Assembly (NCBI RefSeq): GCF_017591425.1
Contig: NW_024465665.1
Span: forward strand, 87,740-151,739
Reading direction: 5' to 3'
Length of the DNA stretch: 64,000 nucleotides
Source: Ochotona curzoniae
Lineage: Eukaryota > Chordata > Mammalia > Lagomorpha > Ochotonidae
Notes under the pieces: generated by a model
The model's database searches: none
Seen by the model: the letters and a program-made list of their open reading frames with translations, nothing else
What the model was told of the DNA's origin: nothing
Translations under genes and position numbers: made by a program
Shown: positions 21,451 to 32,837 of the stretch, piece by piece
Numbering within the stretch: the first letter of the stretch is position 1
How the letters are laid out: each line of letters starts with the position of its first letter

Positions 21451-22785
21451 AATCTAAAAGCAAGATGTAGGAGACAGTAGCAGATTGTGTGTGTGTGTGT
21501 GTGTGTAAGAATGCCTTGTTTTTCGTTTTTCTTTCCACAGGTTGAATGTGGGTGTTAGAAAGGTTACATGAATTCCTATCAAATTCCAGCACAAGCAGGG
21601 TTGGTCCTTAGATGGACTGGGGCTAATGCTGCATGGGAGCAGGAGACTGGGAGATGGCAGCATATGAGGAGGGTGGGGCATGAGGCCAGGGTGCCACTGC
21701 AAGGCAGAGGGCCACCCTTGACCCCAAGACCCTGACTAAATGGGCATGACGAGGAAGACAAGGTTCAAGGTTCCCATCCAAACTTGAGCAACCTTGGCTG
21801 TTCTGATGACTTTACCTCTCTTCAGACTTTCCTGTTGACTTCTACTGCTTTGTTTCTGGAGCCAGACTTCCTGGACTCAAGCCCTTCTTCAACCACCCAT
21901 TTGAGCATCGCTTGAGCTTCCTTTTGTGTCTTAATCTGGAAATGACAACTTGGGGTGGAAGCATCCGGATCAGCTGAGCTCTCGGAATGGGATCTGACAT
22001 TAGTTCTCTGTGCTGGGGATCTTGATTTTTATGGTGGTGGTGAGGGATGAGGACAATTTCTGTGAACTGCCTTAAAAAAATGAAGGTCATAAAATGTTTA
22101 ATATTCTAAGCTTATTTAAAGCAAGCAGTGGCAATCCAATGACAACAAAAAAAGCTGCATGAAACATGTTGTTGGGCCCTGACCGTGTTATTTGCCAAGT
22201 AGAATTCTGGATTGGGACTGAACTCTATCCTGCCCCTGGGAGCAACCAGTCCTGCCAGCATCAAGCTTTCTACTCCAGCCCCTTGCCAAAACACAGAGGG
22301 GCACCCTGCGACCAGCATATGCAGTCGCCACTTGACCTAGGACTTGATTAGAGTGAACTCCAGTGACTGCCCATGTCTGTACCCATTTGATCATCATGAC
22401 TAACTCCTCTAGACACTACAAAAATGCAGGATCCCATCAAAGTTTCAGGCTTCCCCGTAAAAATGCCAGCCTAGGAAATCTCAAATGGATCCTGAGAGCA
22501 GTTCTGATATACTGATATGTGTTTTTGTTTTTTTTATTTGTTCCCTCTCATATTGGCATTTGGCGCCTAGGTGTGCATTCTTCCATACTACAAGGCAGCC
22601 TCTCTTTATTCTGCAACATCTCTGTAGTCCGATTGTTAGAATCAGCTCAACAAAGCATGGGTGAGTCTGGTGGCTGTGTGGACATTTACAGGAATTGTGC
22701 ATTGCCACAACAGACTGAAGACACAGTGTCTAACAGGAAGGCTTTGAGTGAAGTTTGTACATATTCTGAGTTCTTTCATAAAATT
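21451..22785. other. Unrecognised DNA with a (TG)n microsatellite
   Basis: A TG dinucleotide run of about 21 bases lies at 21486-21506. Otherwise no gene or repeat family recognised. A T-rich run at about 22520-22535 adjoins no clear element. Confidence 0.35.
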
Positions 22786-23084
22786 AATTTTTCTCAGATT
22801 TTCTTTCTCATTAGAAAAGCAGATTTACAGAGAAAAGAGGCAAAAAAGGAAAGACATCCCTACATGGTCACAACAGCTGGACTTGAGCCAATCCAAAGTC
22901 TCTTCCAGGTCTCTCACATAGGTGCAAATTCACAAGGCTTTGAGCCATCCTTCACTATCCAAGGTCAAGGTCACAACCAGGGAGCTGGATGGAAAGCGCA
23001 GCAGCAGAGAACAAATCAGTACCTATATGGGATGTTGGCACTTTTAGACAGAGAGTCTGCCACTTGAGCCATCACACTGGCCTG
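22786..23084 (-). mobile_element. C-type SINE, diverged
   Basis: On plus: TTACAGAGAAAAGAGGCAAAAAAGG, GGTCACAACAGCTGGA, CTTCCAGGTCTCTCACATAGG, GGGAGCTGGATGG, and a head ending GCCACTTGAGCCATCACACTGGCC. The 3' tail complement is weak. An old copy. Confidence 0.75.
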
Positions 23085-23570
23085 ATCACTGCCCAGCAGT
23101 GATGGACTTGGTACATGAAGCCTGAGATTAACACACATGGACTCTGACTGATGGTCAATAGCCACAGTTTATTAGTGGCATTAGACTTTTATAGACCAAG
23201 GGTCACATAGGATAAGGGAGAAGGTATTGAGCTTGTCTGCAGAACCCATCAATTGTTTCTATACTCTTGTTTAGAACTCTTTCATTTTGTATATCCCACC
23301 AAATGTTCTCATTCACAGGCTTTCCACTCAGCTGTTCTCATACAAATGACATCCAATCAGTCACACAGATGGCATCACCAATGTTATCCTATCAATTGCA
23401 ATCCTGTGCTCATTGTTGACCTTTTGGGGTCACAATGTCCTTCTACACTGATCAACAGCTGTCCTGAAGCTTCCAAGGTCTCTGTTAGCAGGACACTGTA
23501 TAAGGAGGCATAACTGGGAGGTGGACTCTGGCAGCCTGATGAGCAAAGTGGACATCTAAACTATGTCTTC
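23085..23570 (-). repeat. Candidate solo LTR, minus orientation
   Basis: On the minus strand a TATA box (TATAAAAG, 23193-23186) is followed about 13 bases on by AATAAA (23173-23168), the compact spacing of an LTR with a short R region. No primer site or coding region adjoins it, and the ends are not defined. Could instead be part of another repeat. Confidence 0.35.
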
Positions 23571-23639
23571 ACCAATACACTGAATGTGCACCTTAGCTTC
23601 TATTTTAAGACAGACTTTTGTTCCTTCTCATGAGTATTT

Positions 23640-26600
23640 AAAAGTCGCCTAGAACTGCAATCAAAACACTCTCATATCTCGTTATTTCCTAAAGAATACA
23701 ATTGCTTAAGTGAAATTTCTATTGTGGTAAATAGCATTGGTAAAGAAATTATGGGTGTGTTGGACATGTAGAGTGGGACTTCCTTGGCCAATCTTGACGG
23801 GGGGGTGGGGTGTCACAGCCCACTCCTCAGTTGCTTTTTTTTTTTAAGATTTATTTTTATTATTTTTTTTTATTGGAAAGGAGGATATACAGAGAGGAGA
23901 GACACAGAGGAAGATCTTCCATCCGATGATTCACTCCCCAAGTGAGCGCAACGGCCGATGCTATGCCGATCCGAAGCCAGGAGCCTATTCTGGGTCTCCC
24001 ATGCGGGTGCAGGGTCCCAAAGCCTTGGGCCATCCTCGACTGCTTTCCTGGGCCACAGGCAGGGAGCTGGAAAGTAAGCAGGGCTGCCGGGATAGAACCG
24101 GCGCCCATATGGGATCCTGGGCGTACAAGGCGAGGACCTTAACCACTTGCGCCACCACGCCGGGCCCCTCAGTTGCTTTTTAAGCAGCTGGACCCACTGG
24201 TTTCCCGCTGATGAGCTCTGGAGATTTCGGGGTGATGAATTATTACCTAGGGATATCCATGGATGCAGACACCGTGCATGTAAGTGAGGAATGAATCTTG
24301 AAGGACACCTAACAACAGGGCCACTGTACTTACTGGTAAGTGTGGAGACTAAGACTTAGTAGTATGGAGGATATGAATTGGATGATCTTATAGGTCAGAT
24401 TGATTCACCAGCTCACATGGCATTCCTAAGATGGGCTTGTTAGCGCAAAACATCACTGACTGCCACACACCATACCACAAAAAGGCTTTGGCTGGGGGTC
24501 TGTCTAGCAGAGCTATATCCCAGTACCTGACTGAATGTTGGAATGGGGAACATGTTACATTAGGGAGGCCAAGATGCTAACCAGCATGCAAAAGAACCAG
24601 CTTCAGTGGGTAAAGCCTGGGGGGATAGGTGGACCCAATCCTATGGAATACAAGTACCATTGGTTAGCTCAAGAATTTGGGTGGTGATGTGCTGAACTAG
24701 GTATGAACATGGAACCTGCCAACACTCACAGGTACTGGGGCTTAGAATAGGCTGGGCAGGTCCAAGCTGCAGCAACTGCATGTACATCCTAATATTGGGT
24801 ATAGGATAGGCCAGCCTGCAACATCCACCAGCTCATGCAAGGCCAAGATTGAAGGGCAGGCTAAGCTGGGCAAGGGCCTAGCACCTGCTGTAACATGTGA
24901 GTTCTGGGTTTGGGAGTGGGCTGATGAGGGGACCTGTGAAACTCCCCTACTGGACCATAGCTCCCACTGATGAGCATGGGTTCCAGACCCAGGGCTTGGG
25001 CAAGCTGGGCAAAGTAGCCCCACACATTGAAAAGTGTGGGGGTCAGTTTTGGATGTGGGAAGACCGGGCAGGGTTGAGCAGGCTTTAGCCAAATGGTCAC
25101 TGCAGAACCCAGACTGGAGTGCAGGTCATACTGGGCTAGGGTATCACATCTCCTGGTTTACATGAGCTGGGAATGGGAGCAGACTAAGCGGGTCAGGTTG
25201 CAGCACCCACCAGCGAGAGTTGGGACTGGGCCTGGCTAGGTCAGACCAGCTTGCAACATCCAAAGTCAAAGGATAAGACAGATGAGGGGCTATAGCAGGC
25301 CGGTTCAGAGCAACCAATGGCACGCGTGAGATCTGTGGCTGTGGTTGGGAAGCAAAGGAGAAGGCCTGGCTGGGCTGTGATCCCCATTGGAATATGCTAG
25401 GGCCAGAGTGGGGGCTGCAGTCTGGTCTGGATATAGCTGCAGAATCCCTCAGCATGTGTGTGGGCTGGGTATGGGATGCTCCAGACTGGGCTAGAATCCA
25501 ACAGCCATTTGTGCCCATGAGAACCAGGGTAGATATAGGATGGGCTATGATGAGTTTCTGCCCCCTACTGAGCCATTTATGAGCTGTGTCTGGGTGCGGA
25601 TCAGGCTTGGCTGGGCTGTAACACCCAACAACATGGACTGGAATAGGTGATGACTGGTAAGGAAAGGCCACTCGCTGTTCCTGCTAAGACTAAGTGGACT
25701 CTGTAGGGCTGGCCCATGGACCCACTGGTGTGCATGAGATCTGACATTGGGAGAGATCCTGATGGAGCAGCTTGGAGAACATTTCTGTGGGGACACTGTA
25801 CCTGCAGGTGAATGCTTGAGCCAAGACCGGGAGCAGCCTACACCAGGCCAAAATAGGTCCCCACTGGCATACATTTGGCACAGGTCAGAGGCAGGCCAGG
25901 CTGTGTCAGTCCATATTACCCACTGGTGAATCTGAGTGCCAGAATGGAGTATGAGTCAGACTTGGCCAGGTCAGGATACAATACCAGCTAGTCCACATGA
26001 GGGCCCGAACATGCAGCCGGCTGGGCTGGGCTAGAATGTAGCCCCACCCATGTGAGTTGGAATTGGGATTGTACCAGGCCTGCCCAAACTACAGTACCTA
26101 CTGGCAAATGCCGAGGTGAAATGGGTTGTGCCAGACTGGGCATCCGTACCCAACCATCACATATGAAGCAAAGGGGGTGGTGGGGTTGGCCCCCGTGATG
26201 GGGCTGCACAGGACCCACTACTGGGCCACACTCTCACTGGAGAGCATGAGAACTGGGGTGAGGGCAGAACAGCCTGGGCAGGGCCAAAATATATGATGAC
26301 ATATGTGCAAGTTGGCTCAGGGAAAAGCCAGGCTGGGCTGACTGTACCTTCCAGTACTTGCATTAGCTGGTGTGGGTTTGGATTGATTGGGCTTTGCCAC
26401 AGCATCAGCTGGCAGATTCCAGAGTAAGTACCAAATTAAGTCAGATGCAGGCATAGCTTAGACAGATGGTAGCACCTACTGTCACCCGTGTAGATTGGAT
26501 AGTGGGGCTAGTTGGGAAAAACTGGGCTTCAATGCTCATAGACATGTATAAGAGCTGAATAGGATGTGGGACAGACAGGACCAGTCTGCGGTATATATTG

Positions 26601-27241
26601 GAAGAGGGAGGGCCTGGTGGGGGGTTTTCTGGGGCGCTCCAACTAGAATGCAGCTCTCACTGGTTTGCATGAAGGCTGAGTATGTAGTGGGCAGGATCGG
26701 ACTGGGCTCCAACATCCACTGGGCTGAGTAAAATATGGAGCTGGAGACAGAATTGACCCAGCAAATGCAACTACCAGAGTGTGCATAGGCTGATATGGGT
26801 GATGAACTGTGTCAGACCCTATATTGGCAGACACACACAAGAGTCAGGTCTGGGATCACCTCAGATGAGATTTCTTTGGCAATTCCCTACCAACTGAACC
26901 ACTAGACTCACAACCCCAGTCATGGAGAGTATTGCGGATTCCATGGTCTCACCGTGGAGTGCATGTATCAGAGCTGGGCCTCACTGGTTGCTCAGATGGA
27001 GCTGTGGACAGCATATCCAAATGTACATGAAAGTTATGACAGTACATTGGAGCCTCCAGAGGACACCTGGTACCATGGCAGAGGATGCAGGACAGAACAA
27101 AATGATCAACTACCCCAGCCAAGCAATGACAGCGAAGATCTAGGCAGAAGAACACAAAGGTGTATAAGGAGAGAATTCATCATGATTAGAGTGTTGGGAT
27201 CACCAGCAATTCAGGTCTATTGAACTATCAAAATCTCTTGA
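23640..27241 (+). mobile_element. VNTR-bearing retroelement, copy B
   Basis: Plus-strand counterpart of copy A. The 5' unique domain (about 23640-24760, split by a young SINE at 23840-24166) shares words such as GATCTTATAGGTCAGATTGATTCACC and GTACCTGACTGAATGTTGGA with the reverse complement of 6750-7545. Then come degenerate GC-rich units (CAGGCTGGGCTG, CCACTGG, GAGCATGAGA; about 24760-26850) and the 3' unique domain (about 26860-27241). After CAAAATCTCTTGAG the usual tail is replaced by an L1 3' end. No conserved reading frame. Confidence 0.65.
23825..24181 (-). mobile_element. Young C-type SINE with 15-bp target duplication
   Basis: SINE body 23840-24166, flanked by perfect CCTCAGTTGCTTTTT copies (23825-23839 and 24167-24181). 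It is almost identical to the copy at 20583-20929, including the CpG-rich head. It split the 5' domain of VNTR element copy B, so it is younger than that element. Confidence 0.95.
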
Positions 27242-27655
27242 GAAATTCATGGCGTTGTAAATTTCTATTCTTCATGATGTTGATTTTGTATTTTGGCTTT
27301 TCATTTAAGAGGGGATATATAGTAACTGTGTAATGGAGACTATCATATCCAGATGCGAGGATGCAATGCAGTGTGCATTTCTACTTCCAGATCAAAGATG
27401 GACTCCCAATGAAACCATTAGCTGTATCTTGACAATAGGATGCTGGACTCTGCCATTGTCCATGGCCACAGTGATGAACATGTAACTGTTTATAAAACGC
27501 TATGCTATAGTAATAATATAGGGGAATTCGGTGGAGCGAGAGGGGCTTTAGGAAGGAGACAGGGAAAATCCCAGGGCCTATAAAACTGTATAATGGAATG
27601 ATGCTAATAATTTCAAAATAAGTAAAAATAAAATAAAATGAAATAAATAAGACAA
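27242..27655 (+). mobile_element. LINE-1 3' end fused to VNTR element copy B
   Basis: Sequence matches the L1 3' region at 30760-31125 and 47749-47900: TTTTCATTTAAG, GTGTAATGGAGACTATCATATC, CATTGTCCATGGCCACAGTGATGAACAT, GGGAAAATCCCAGGGCCTAT, ACTGTATAATGGAATGATG and an A-rich AAATAAAA tail. It carries no ORF2 sequence, as in a 5'-truncated L1. The junction with copy B has no clear target duplication. Confidence 0.75.
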
Positions 27656-28164
27656 TCATGAAAAGTTCCCTTTTAGTGTCTGGTTTGTAACCTGTTGATC
27701 ATATTTAGGTTTCTTGAGGAAAAATTGCTAATTTGGAGTGACTTACATTGAAGAGTTTTGTTTCAAAATAAAAATACTGTATCAATGAATGATTGTCAAG
27801 TCTTCAATTTCAGCACATACTCTTGAATCAATTATTGTTTCTGACTTAAGAAGAAATGAACTTCAATGATACAAACGTGTTTTGTTGAGATAAGATGGAT
27901 GGAAGCTGGGGCAGCATGTGGCCATTCCCTGCCTTCTGGCTCTGGGAAAAGGCCTTTTGATGGTTTCCCTCGGACTCTATCCTAGGTCACATGGATTTGT
28001 TTTCTGTTATCCACTTCAGTCGCATTGCATTTTCTGATGATTTTTTTTTTTTTTTTTTTTTTGCCCTATAACGCCTGGCTGAGTGGTTAATCCTGTTCTT
28101 GCTTAAATTTTGAATTGTTTCTTCCAGATTTCTTCCTCTTGGGCAATAATACTTTTTTTATTTT
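27656..28164. other. AT-rich spacer with a poly(T) run
   Basis: A 22-base T run occupies 28041-28062. The following GCCCTATAACGCCTGGCTGAGTGG could be the head of a fragmentary SINE. Nothing else recognised. Confidence 0.3.
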
Positions 28165-28171
28165 TGAAAAT

Positions 28172-28180
28172 CAAGATGGC
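28172..28180 (+). promoter_or_regulatory. YY1-type site at the L1 5' end
   Basis: CAAGATGGC lies at the start of the L1 5' UTR. In human L1 a YY1 site at the same place positions transcription initiation; the same role here is inferred from position and motif only. Confidence 0.5.
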
Positions 28181-29317
28181 AGAATAGGGTAAGGACATGT
28201 TTAATCAGATGGAGAAACATTTAATCAGGATGAAGCAGAGAGGACATACTTCAGGAAATAGGAAAGGACAGAACAACAGCAGAGGGGTACCTGGAGACTG
28301 ACACACACAGGAAAGAAAGCAGCAGGCACAGCAGTGTGGTGTTGCAGTGATTGATACTCCAGCATGGCGATCTGAACTCCACCAGCAGATGGAACTCCAC
28401 CAGCAACCAGGTGGGAAGGGACTTTCACTGGGAGCTTGGGAGGTGAACCCAGACAAAGTACTGTCCGTCCTATTGGTCCCTTTGATTTGACCAGGAGTAG
28501 AGACAGAGCAGCAAATCTCAGGCAGTGCAAGAACAGAGTGAATTTCATAGCCCAGTCAGCCCCCTAGAGCTGAATTGGGCGCCATTTTGCATAAGGAGAA
28601 AAGTGCAAGGGAAAGTACAGAGCATTATCTGAGCAGGGAGTGAGCTCATTTCTGACTCGGTGAACTGCAACAATGTGGCATTCTACAGGTTCCATCAGGG
28701 GCATGTCTGGGTAGCCCTCAGATCTGACAGCCAGCAGATCAAGAACAGTTGTGGTAGCACACCAGGTGCCATTTTGTGCACTGTGGCAATAGCTTTAGGA
28801 CTGCAGGGGACAACAGAGAACTGCGCATGTGCTGAGCTCGTGACAGCTTTGTGAGGTCCTGCAGGAAAATAATACCGGCTGTGACATTGTACTGGTCAAA
28901 ATAGGTCAGTGTGGCACCCAGACCTAATGTTCAACAGGTTCGGACAAGATCAGCGCCACCAACAACCTAACTAGATAGGACACCTGGTGTCTCTCTAAGC
29001 CTGGAACCCACTCCAATTGGAAGAGGGAGAAAGGTTGCAGAGACAATGGTGCAGCCTCAACACATTATCACAGAAGGTAGAGAGTGGTGAGCAAGAGCTG
29101 GGGTTGTAGAGACCATGGTGGATATCTGGCATAAGAACCCAGACCTGGAACTCATGGGGTTGTGGCACAAGTGGCTGTAAGCAAAAGTTGTGTGCCAACT
29201 GCAATAAGTAAAAGCCCAACTGTAGCCCTGTGTGTGACACAGCTTAGAAAACAGCCCCAAGGAAGACTCTGCTAAACAGAAGTAAAATTACCAAGAGCAT
29301 TAGAAGAGACAGACACA

Positions 29318-30270
29318 ATGACTATTACCGAAAACTCCCCTGCAAAGGAGTAAAACCCTATGCCAACCTCAGAGTTAACTGAGGAAGACATCGAGAAAAC
29401 GGGGGACACAGAATCAATCCATAAGACTCATTTTAAAGCTTCCGATCAAAAATGAGAAGCTCATGCAAGAGTTCAAAGAATTTAAGGAAGCAATAAAGCA
29501 AATCAAGGCTGGAATATCAAAAATTAAGAACATAGTAGAGCAAATTAAGTACAGTGGAGAGTCTCCAAAATAGAATGAAGCAAGCAGAAGAAAGAATCTC
29601 AGAATTGGAAGATATCTCCTGTCACCAGGGGGAAGCACATAAAAAGCTGGAAGCAGAGCTGAATCAGGCCAAAAAAAGTATTCAAGAATTGAAAGACACT
29701 ATTAAGAAGTCAAATATAAGAGTTATGGGAGCCCCAGAAGGTGCAGAAAGAGAAGCTGAGTTTGCAAATCTATTTAATGAAATGATAAAGGAAAATTTCC
29801 CTAATCTGGAGAAAGAATTGGGAAACAAGATCCAGGAGGGACACAGAACTCCCAACAGGCTTGATCAAAAGCGATCTTCACCAACACATATGATTATCAA
29901 ACTCTCTTCAATTGAACATAAGGAAAAGATCCCTAAATGTGCACGTGAAAAACATCAATTGACATATAAAGGAATGCCAATTAAGCTCACAGGAGATCTC
30001 TCATAGGAAACTCTACAGGCAAGAAGAGAATGGGGTCACATATTCCAGATTCTAAAAGAAAAAAACAAAATTGTCGGCCTAGGATAACATACCCAGCAAA
30101 GCTTTCTTTCATCTTTGAAAATGAAATAAAATTCTTCCAGAGTAAAGAAAAGCTAAAAGAATTTGCCTCTTACAAACCTGCCCTACAAATGATACTTCAA
30201 GATGTTCTCTTGACAGAGAAGAGAAATAGCACCTACCAAAACCAAAGGCAAATGGGAAGAACATTCCAGT
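29318..30270 (+). pseudogene. LINE-1 ORF1 protein, broken
   Basis: ORF1p normally forms a trimeric RNA-binding chaperone. Here the domains appear in order but in shifting frames: an N-terminal segment with early stops from the ATG at 29318; a coiled coil (EFKEFKEAIKQIKAGISKI, then MKQAEERISELEDI); the RRM-like centre (IRVMGAPEGAEREAEFANLF, NFPNLEKELGNKIQEGHRTPNR); and the C-terminal domain (ITYPAKLSFIFENEIKFF, KLKEFASYKPALQ) to about 30270. Frame changes near 29555 and 30005 and several stops disable it. Confidence 0.88.
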
Positions 30271-30352
30271 AAAATGACAACAGTAGAATAAATCAATGAA
30301 CAACCCATTCCTAAAATGACAGGACCAAAGTACCACCTATGTATATTTAAGT

Positions 30353-30485
30353 GTGAATGTAAATTGTTTAAGCTCAATCAAACATCATAGATTAGTAGAC
30401 TGGATTAAAAAACAAAACCCATCTGTTTATTGTCTGGAGAAGACACACTCCAACAAAGATCAGCGGGAACTCTATCACACGGGTT
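30353..30485 (+). pseudogene. LINE-1 ORF2 N-terminal fragment
   Basis: The frame contains NVNCLSSIKHHRLVDWIKKQ and VYCLEKTHSNKDQ, the start of the L1 endonuclease domain (the family's N-terminal LNVNGL region and the QETH block, whose catalytic Glu is retained as E in LEKTH). L1 similarity stops near 30485, so everything else in ORF2 is missing. Confidence 0.8.
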
Positions 30486-31138
30486 TTGTTGTTTTCTGTT
30501 GGTTTCATCTCTTCAAAACACTTTCTTCTGATTAAATCATCCAATGACTCGTAGATCATACAGTGGCATCATTTTCTTTAAGAAGGTTCTTGATTTTCAC
30601 TTCTTCAGCTACATGTTAGACATTTAATAGCATGTTGTTTAACTTCTTGGTGTTGTTAATTTCTTTTTTCTCTCGGATGTTGATTTTGTTTTGTGGCTCT
30701 TCATTTAAGGGAAGGTATAGTAGTTGTGTAATGGAGGCTGTCATATCTAGTAACATGTCATTTAACTTCATGGCATTCTAAATTTCTATTTTTCTTTCTA
30801 TTGTTGATTTTGTGTCATGACTTTTCATTTAAGGGAATGTACAGTAGTTATGTAATGGAGACTAACAACCAGATGTGAGGATGCAGTGTGGTATGCATTT
30901 CTGTTTCCAGACAAAGATGGACTTACAGTGAAACTGTTTATATTATATTTTGACAATAGGATTCTGGACTCTCTGCCATTGTCCATGCCCGCAATGATGA
31001 ACATATGACTGAGTATGAATAACTATATGTTAGTAATGATATAAAGGAACTGAGGGGGAGGGAATTGGGGAGGGGATAAAGGAATATGGAACTGTATCAT
31101 AAAATGATAGCAATAATAATAAAATGTGGGGAAAAAAA

Positions 31139-31515
31139 GAATCACAATGCATCCTAGAACTAACATCTTTACTGTCCCACTCAAGCAGTGAACAGAAGGT
31201 AAGGAATATCGACATACAGGGGCCATGCTCAGGGGCTACTTGGATTCAGAGTCTGTCAGCCAGACGCCAGAGAAAAGCAGCTACTGGGAAGACCAAGAGT
31301 TGGAGTGCCAGATGATGGAAGCATGTGACCAAGAGAGGCAGGCTCTTGCTGTCAGGGGCCATTATTATGGCTTAAGAGGGTAGTGGTTATACAAAAATGC
31401 AATGCTGCTCCCTCTCAGGTTCCAGGTGATGATAGATGGGTAGGAAGGAACACCTGGGTGGTGGGGTGGGGAATGGCTTCCAAGCCTGTGACCCTGAACT
31501 ATTTGCCTAAATTAC
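31139..31515 (-). repeat. LTR-like repeat, partial, minus
   Basis: Its reverse complement aligns with 19295-19680 (for example GAGCATGGCCCCTGTATGTC, TGTTCACTGCTTGAGTGGGACAG). It abuts the A-rich end of the L1 at 31125, so the L1 may have inserted into or truncated it. Confidence 0.5.
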
Positions 31516-32837
31516 AACATTGGGAAAAGGAAACCATTTTCTTTCTGTTCAAGATGTTAGACATTACTGCCCATTGAGAATACGTTTTTTTCTCTCTGCC
31601 CTCGGAGTGACTCATGTGAACCCTTCCCTGAGATGCTGCATAATGGACACCATTTCCATCATTTCCTTGGGTCTTTCTTCCTTTGGAGCCACTTCCTGCT
31701 GCTAGGACAGGCTACCTTCCTTCTGCTTCTTAAGTAAATTTTGCTTTACAACTTAGAGTTGTCCACATGAACATCTCTTTGTGAGACAGAAAATAGTTTG
31801 TTGCAGTGTTTCACATTGAATTCCTGAACCCATTTGCCCACTTTGCCCTAGAGCAGTGGGAAGGCTATGGGGGTGGGCAGGTTATATATGGATGTTGTGA
31901 TACTGAGCTCTTCTGGCCCTGGAGGAGATTCCAGGCAGGTCATGGGTGTGGGAGATGACACTGCAGTGTCAGGTGAGGCAGTGGGGTGGGAGTGTTGTGG
32001 GCTGGAGGACTTAAGGCATGCAGGCTGGTGCTAGGGTTACTGTCAGAACGAACCTAGCCCTGGAGCAGCTGATAAGCACATTGCCTGCTGAGCAAACAGG
32101 ATCACTGGCTGAGCCCAACTGGTTCTCGAGCAGCAGACGGTGAACAGTGTGGCCATGATCCTGGGCTGGAGGTACGTTGGTGCTGGCTAACAGAGTCTGG
32201 CCCTTGATTGGCAATTGGGGAAACAGAGGGCATTGTGTTATAAATGGCATGTGCTCACAGGCACCATTGCATGCTCCAGGCCAATAGAGCTTTACTGGTG
32301 TTCCTTGTACCACTCCTCAGCCCACCTGTCACAATGAAGCCTGCTCTAGACCCAGGTTGGCTTGGCCACAGGAATCTGCTCCACAGCATGTACAGTGCGT
32401 GAACCTGTCTAATGCTCCAGACCCAACTGGGCTGCAGATCTAGGGCCAGGCAGAGTCAGACACCAATTTCTTCACTAAGACAAAGTCTCGCCCAGCCACA
32501 GCACCAGGCCCAGGTAGAATTACAGTGTGTTCTCTCAGGGCTCCTATTTGGTAGCAACAGAAACCTTTTCTACAAATTATCCCTAGGCTCACTTTGTATC
32601 ATTTGCCATGAAGTCCACATCCAGAAAAGGATGTCTGAGCTTCTAATTCCATCCATGTTGGGCATCTCCTGGATTACCCTCGTCTCTGCCCCTGGACCTT
32701 CACTTGCCTGGACATCATTGGGCTACTGCTTTGCTTGTTCAGCAGCAATGGTAAGATGTGTGCAGGGCAGCATCTGGTCCATTGACATAGCTGGGTGCTG
32801 ACTGATTCCATAGCAGTGTTGTTAGGTAAAACTGGGT
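31516..32837. other. Unrecognised intergenic DNA
   Basis: Around 31700-31780 the words TTCTTAAGTAAATTTTGCTTTACAAC have an LTR-like flavour without a definable element. The GC-rich remainder (31840-32820) shows no domain or family; a 129-codon plus frame at 32412-32801 is unsupported. Confidence 0.3.

Larger units (their letters stand above)
28165..31125 (+). mobile_element. LINE-1 with 5' end, decayed ORF1 and mostly deleted ORF2
   Basis: The element starts at the L1-type TCAAGATGGCAGAATAGGG and has a 5' UTR of about 1.15 kb, ORF1 (29318-30270, broken), the first part of ORF2 (about 30353-30485), and then jumps to the L1 3' UTR (about 30500-31125) with the A-rich terminus. More than 3 kb of ORF2 (most endonuclease, all reverse transcriptase) is absent. 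The 3' UTR contains a direct duplication of about 110 bases. Inactive. Confidence 0.85.
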
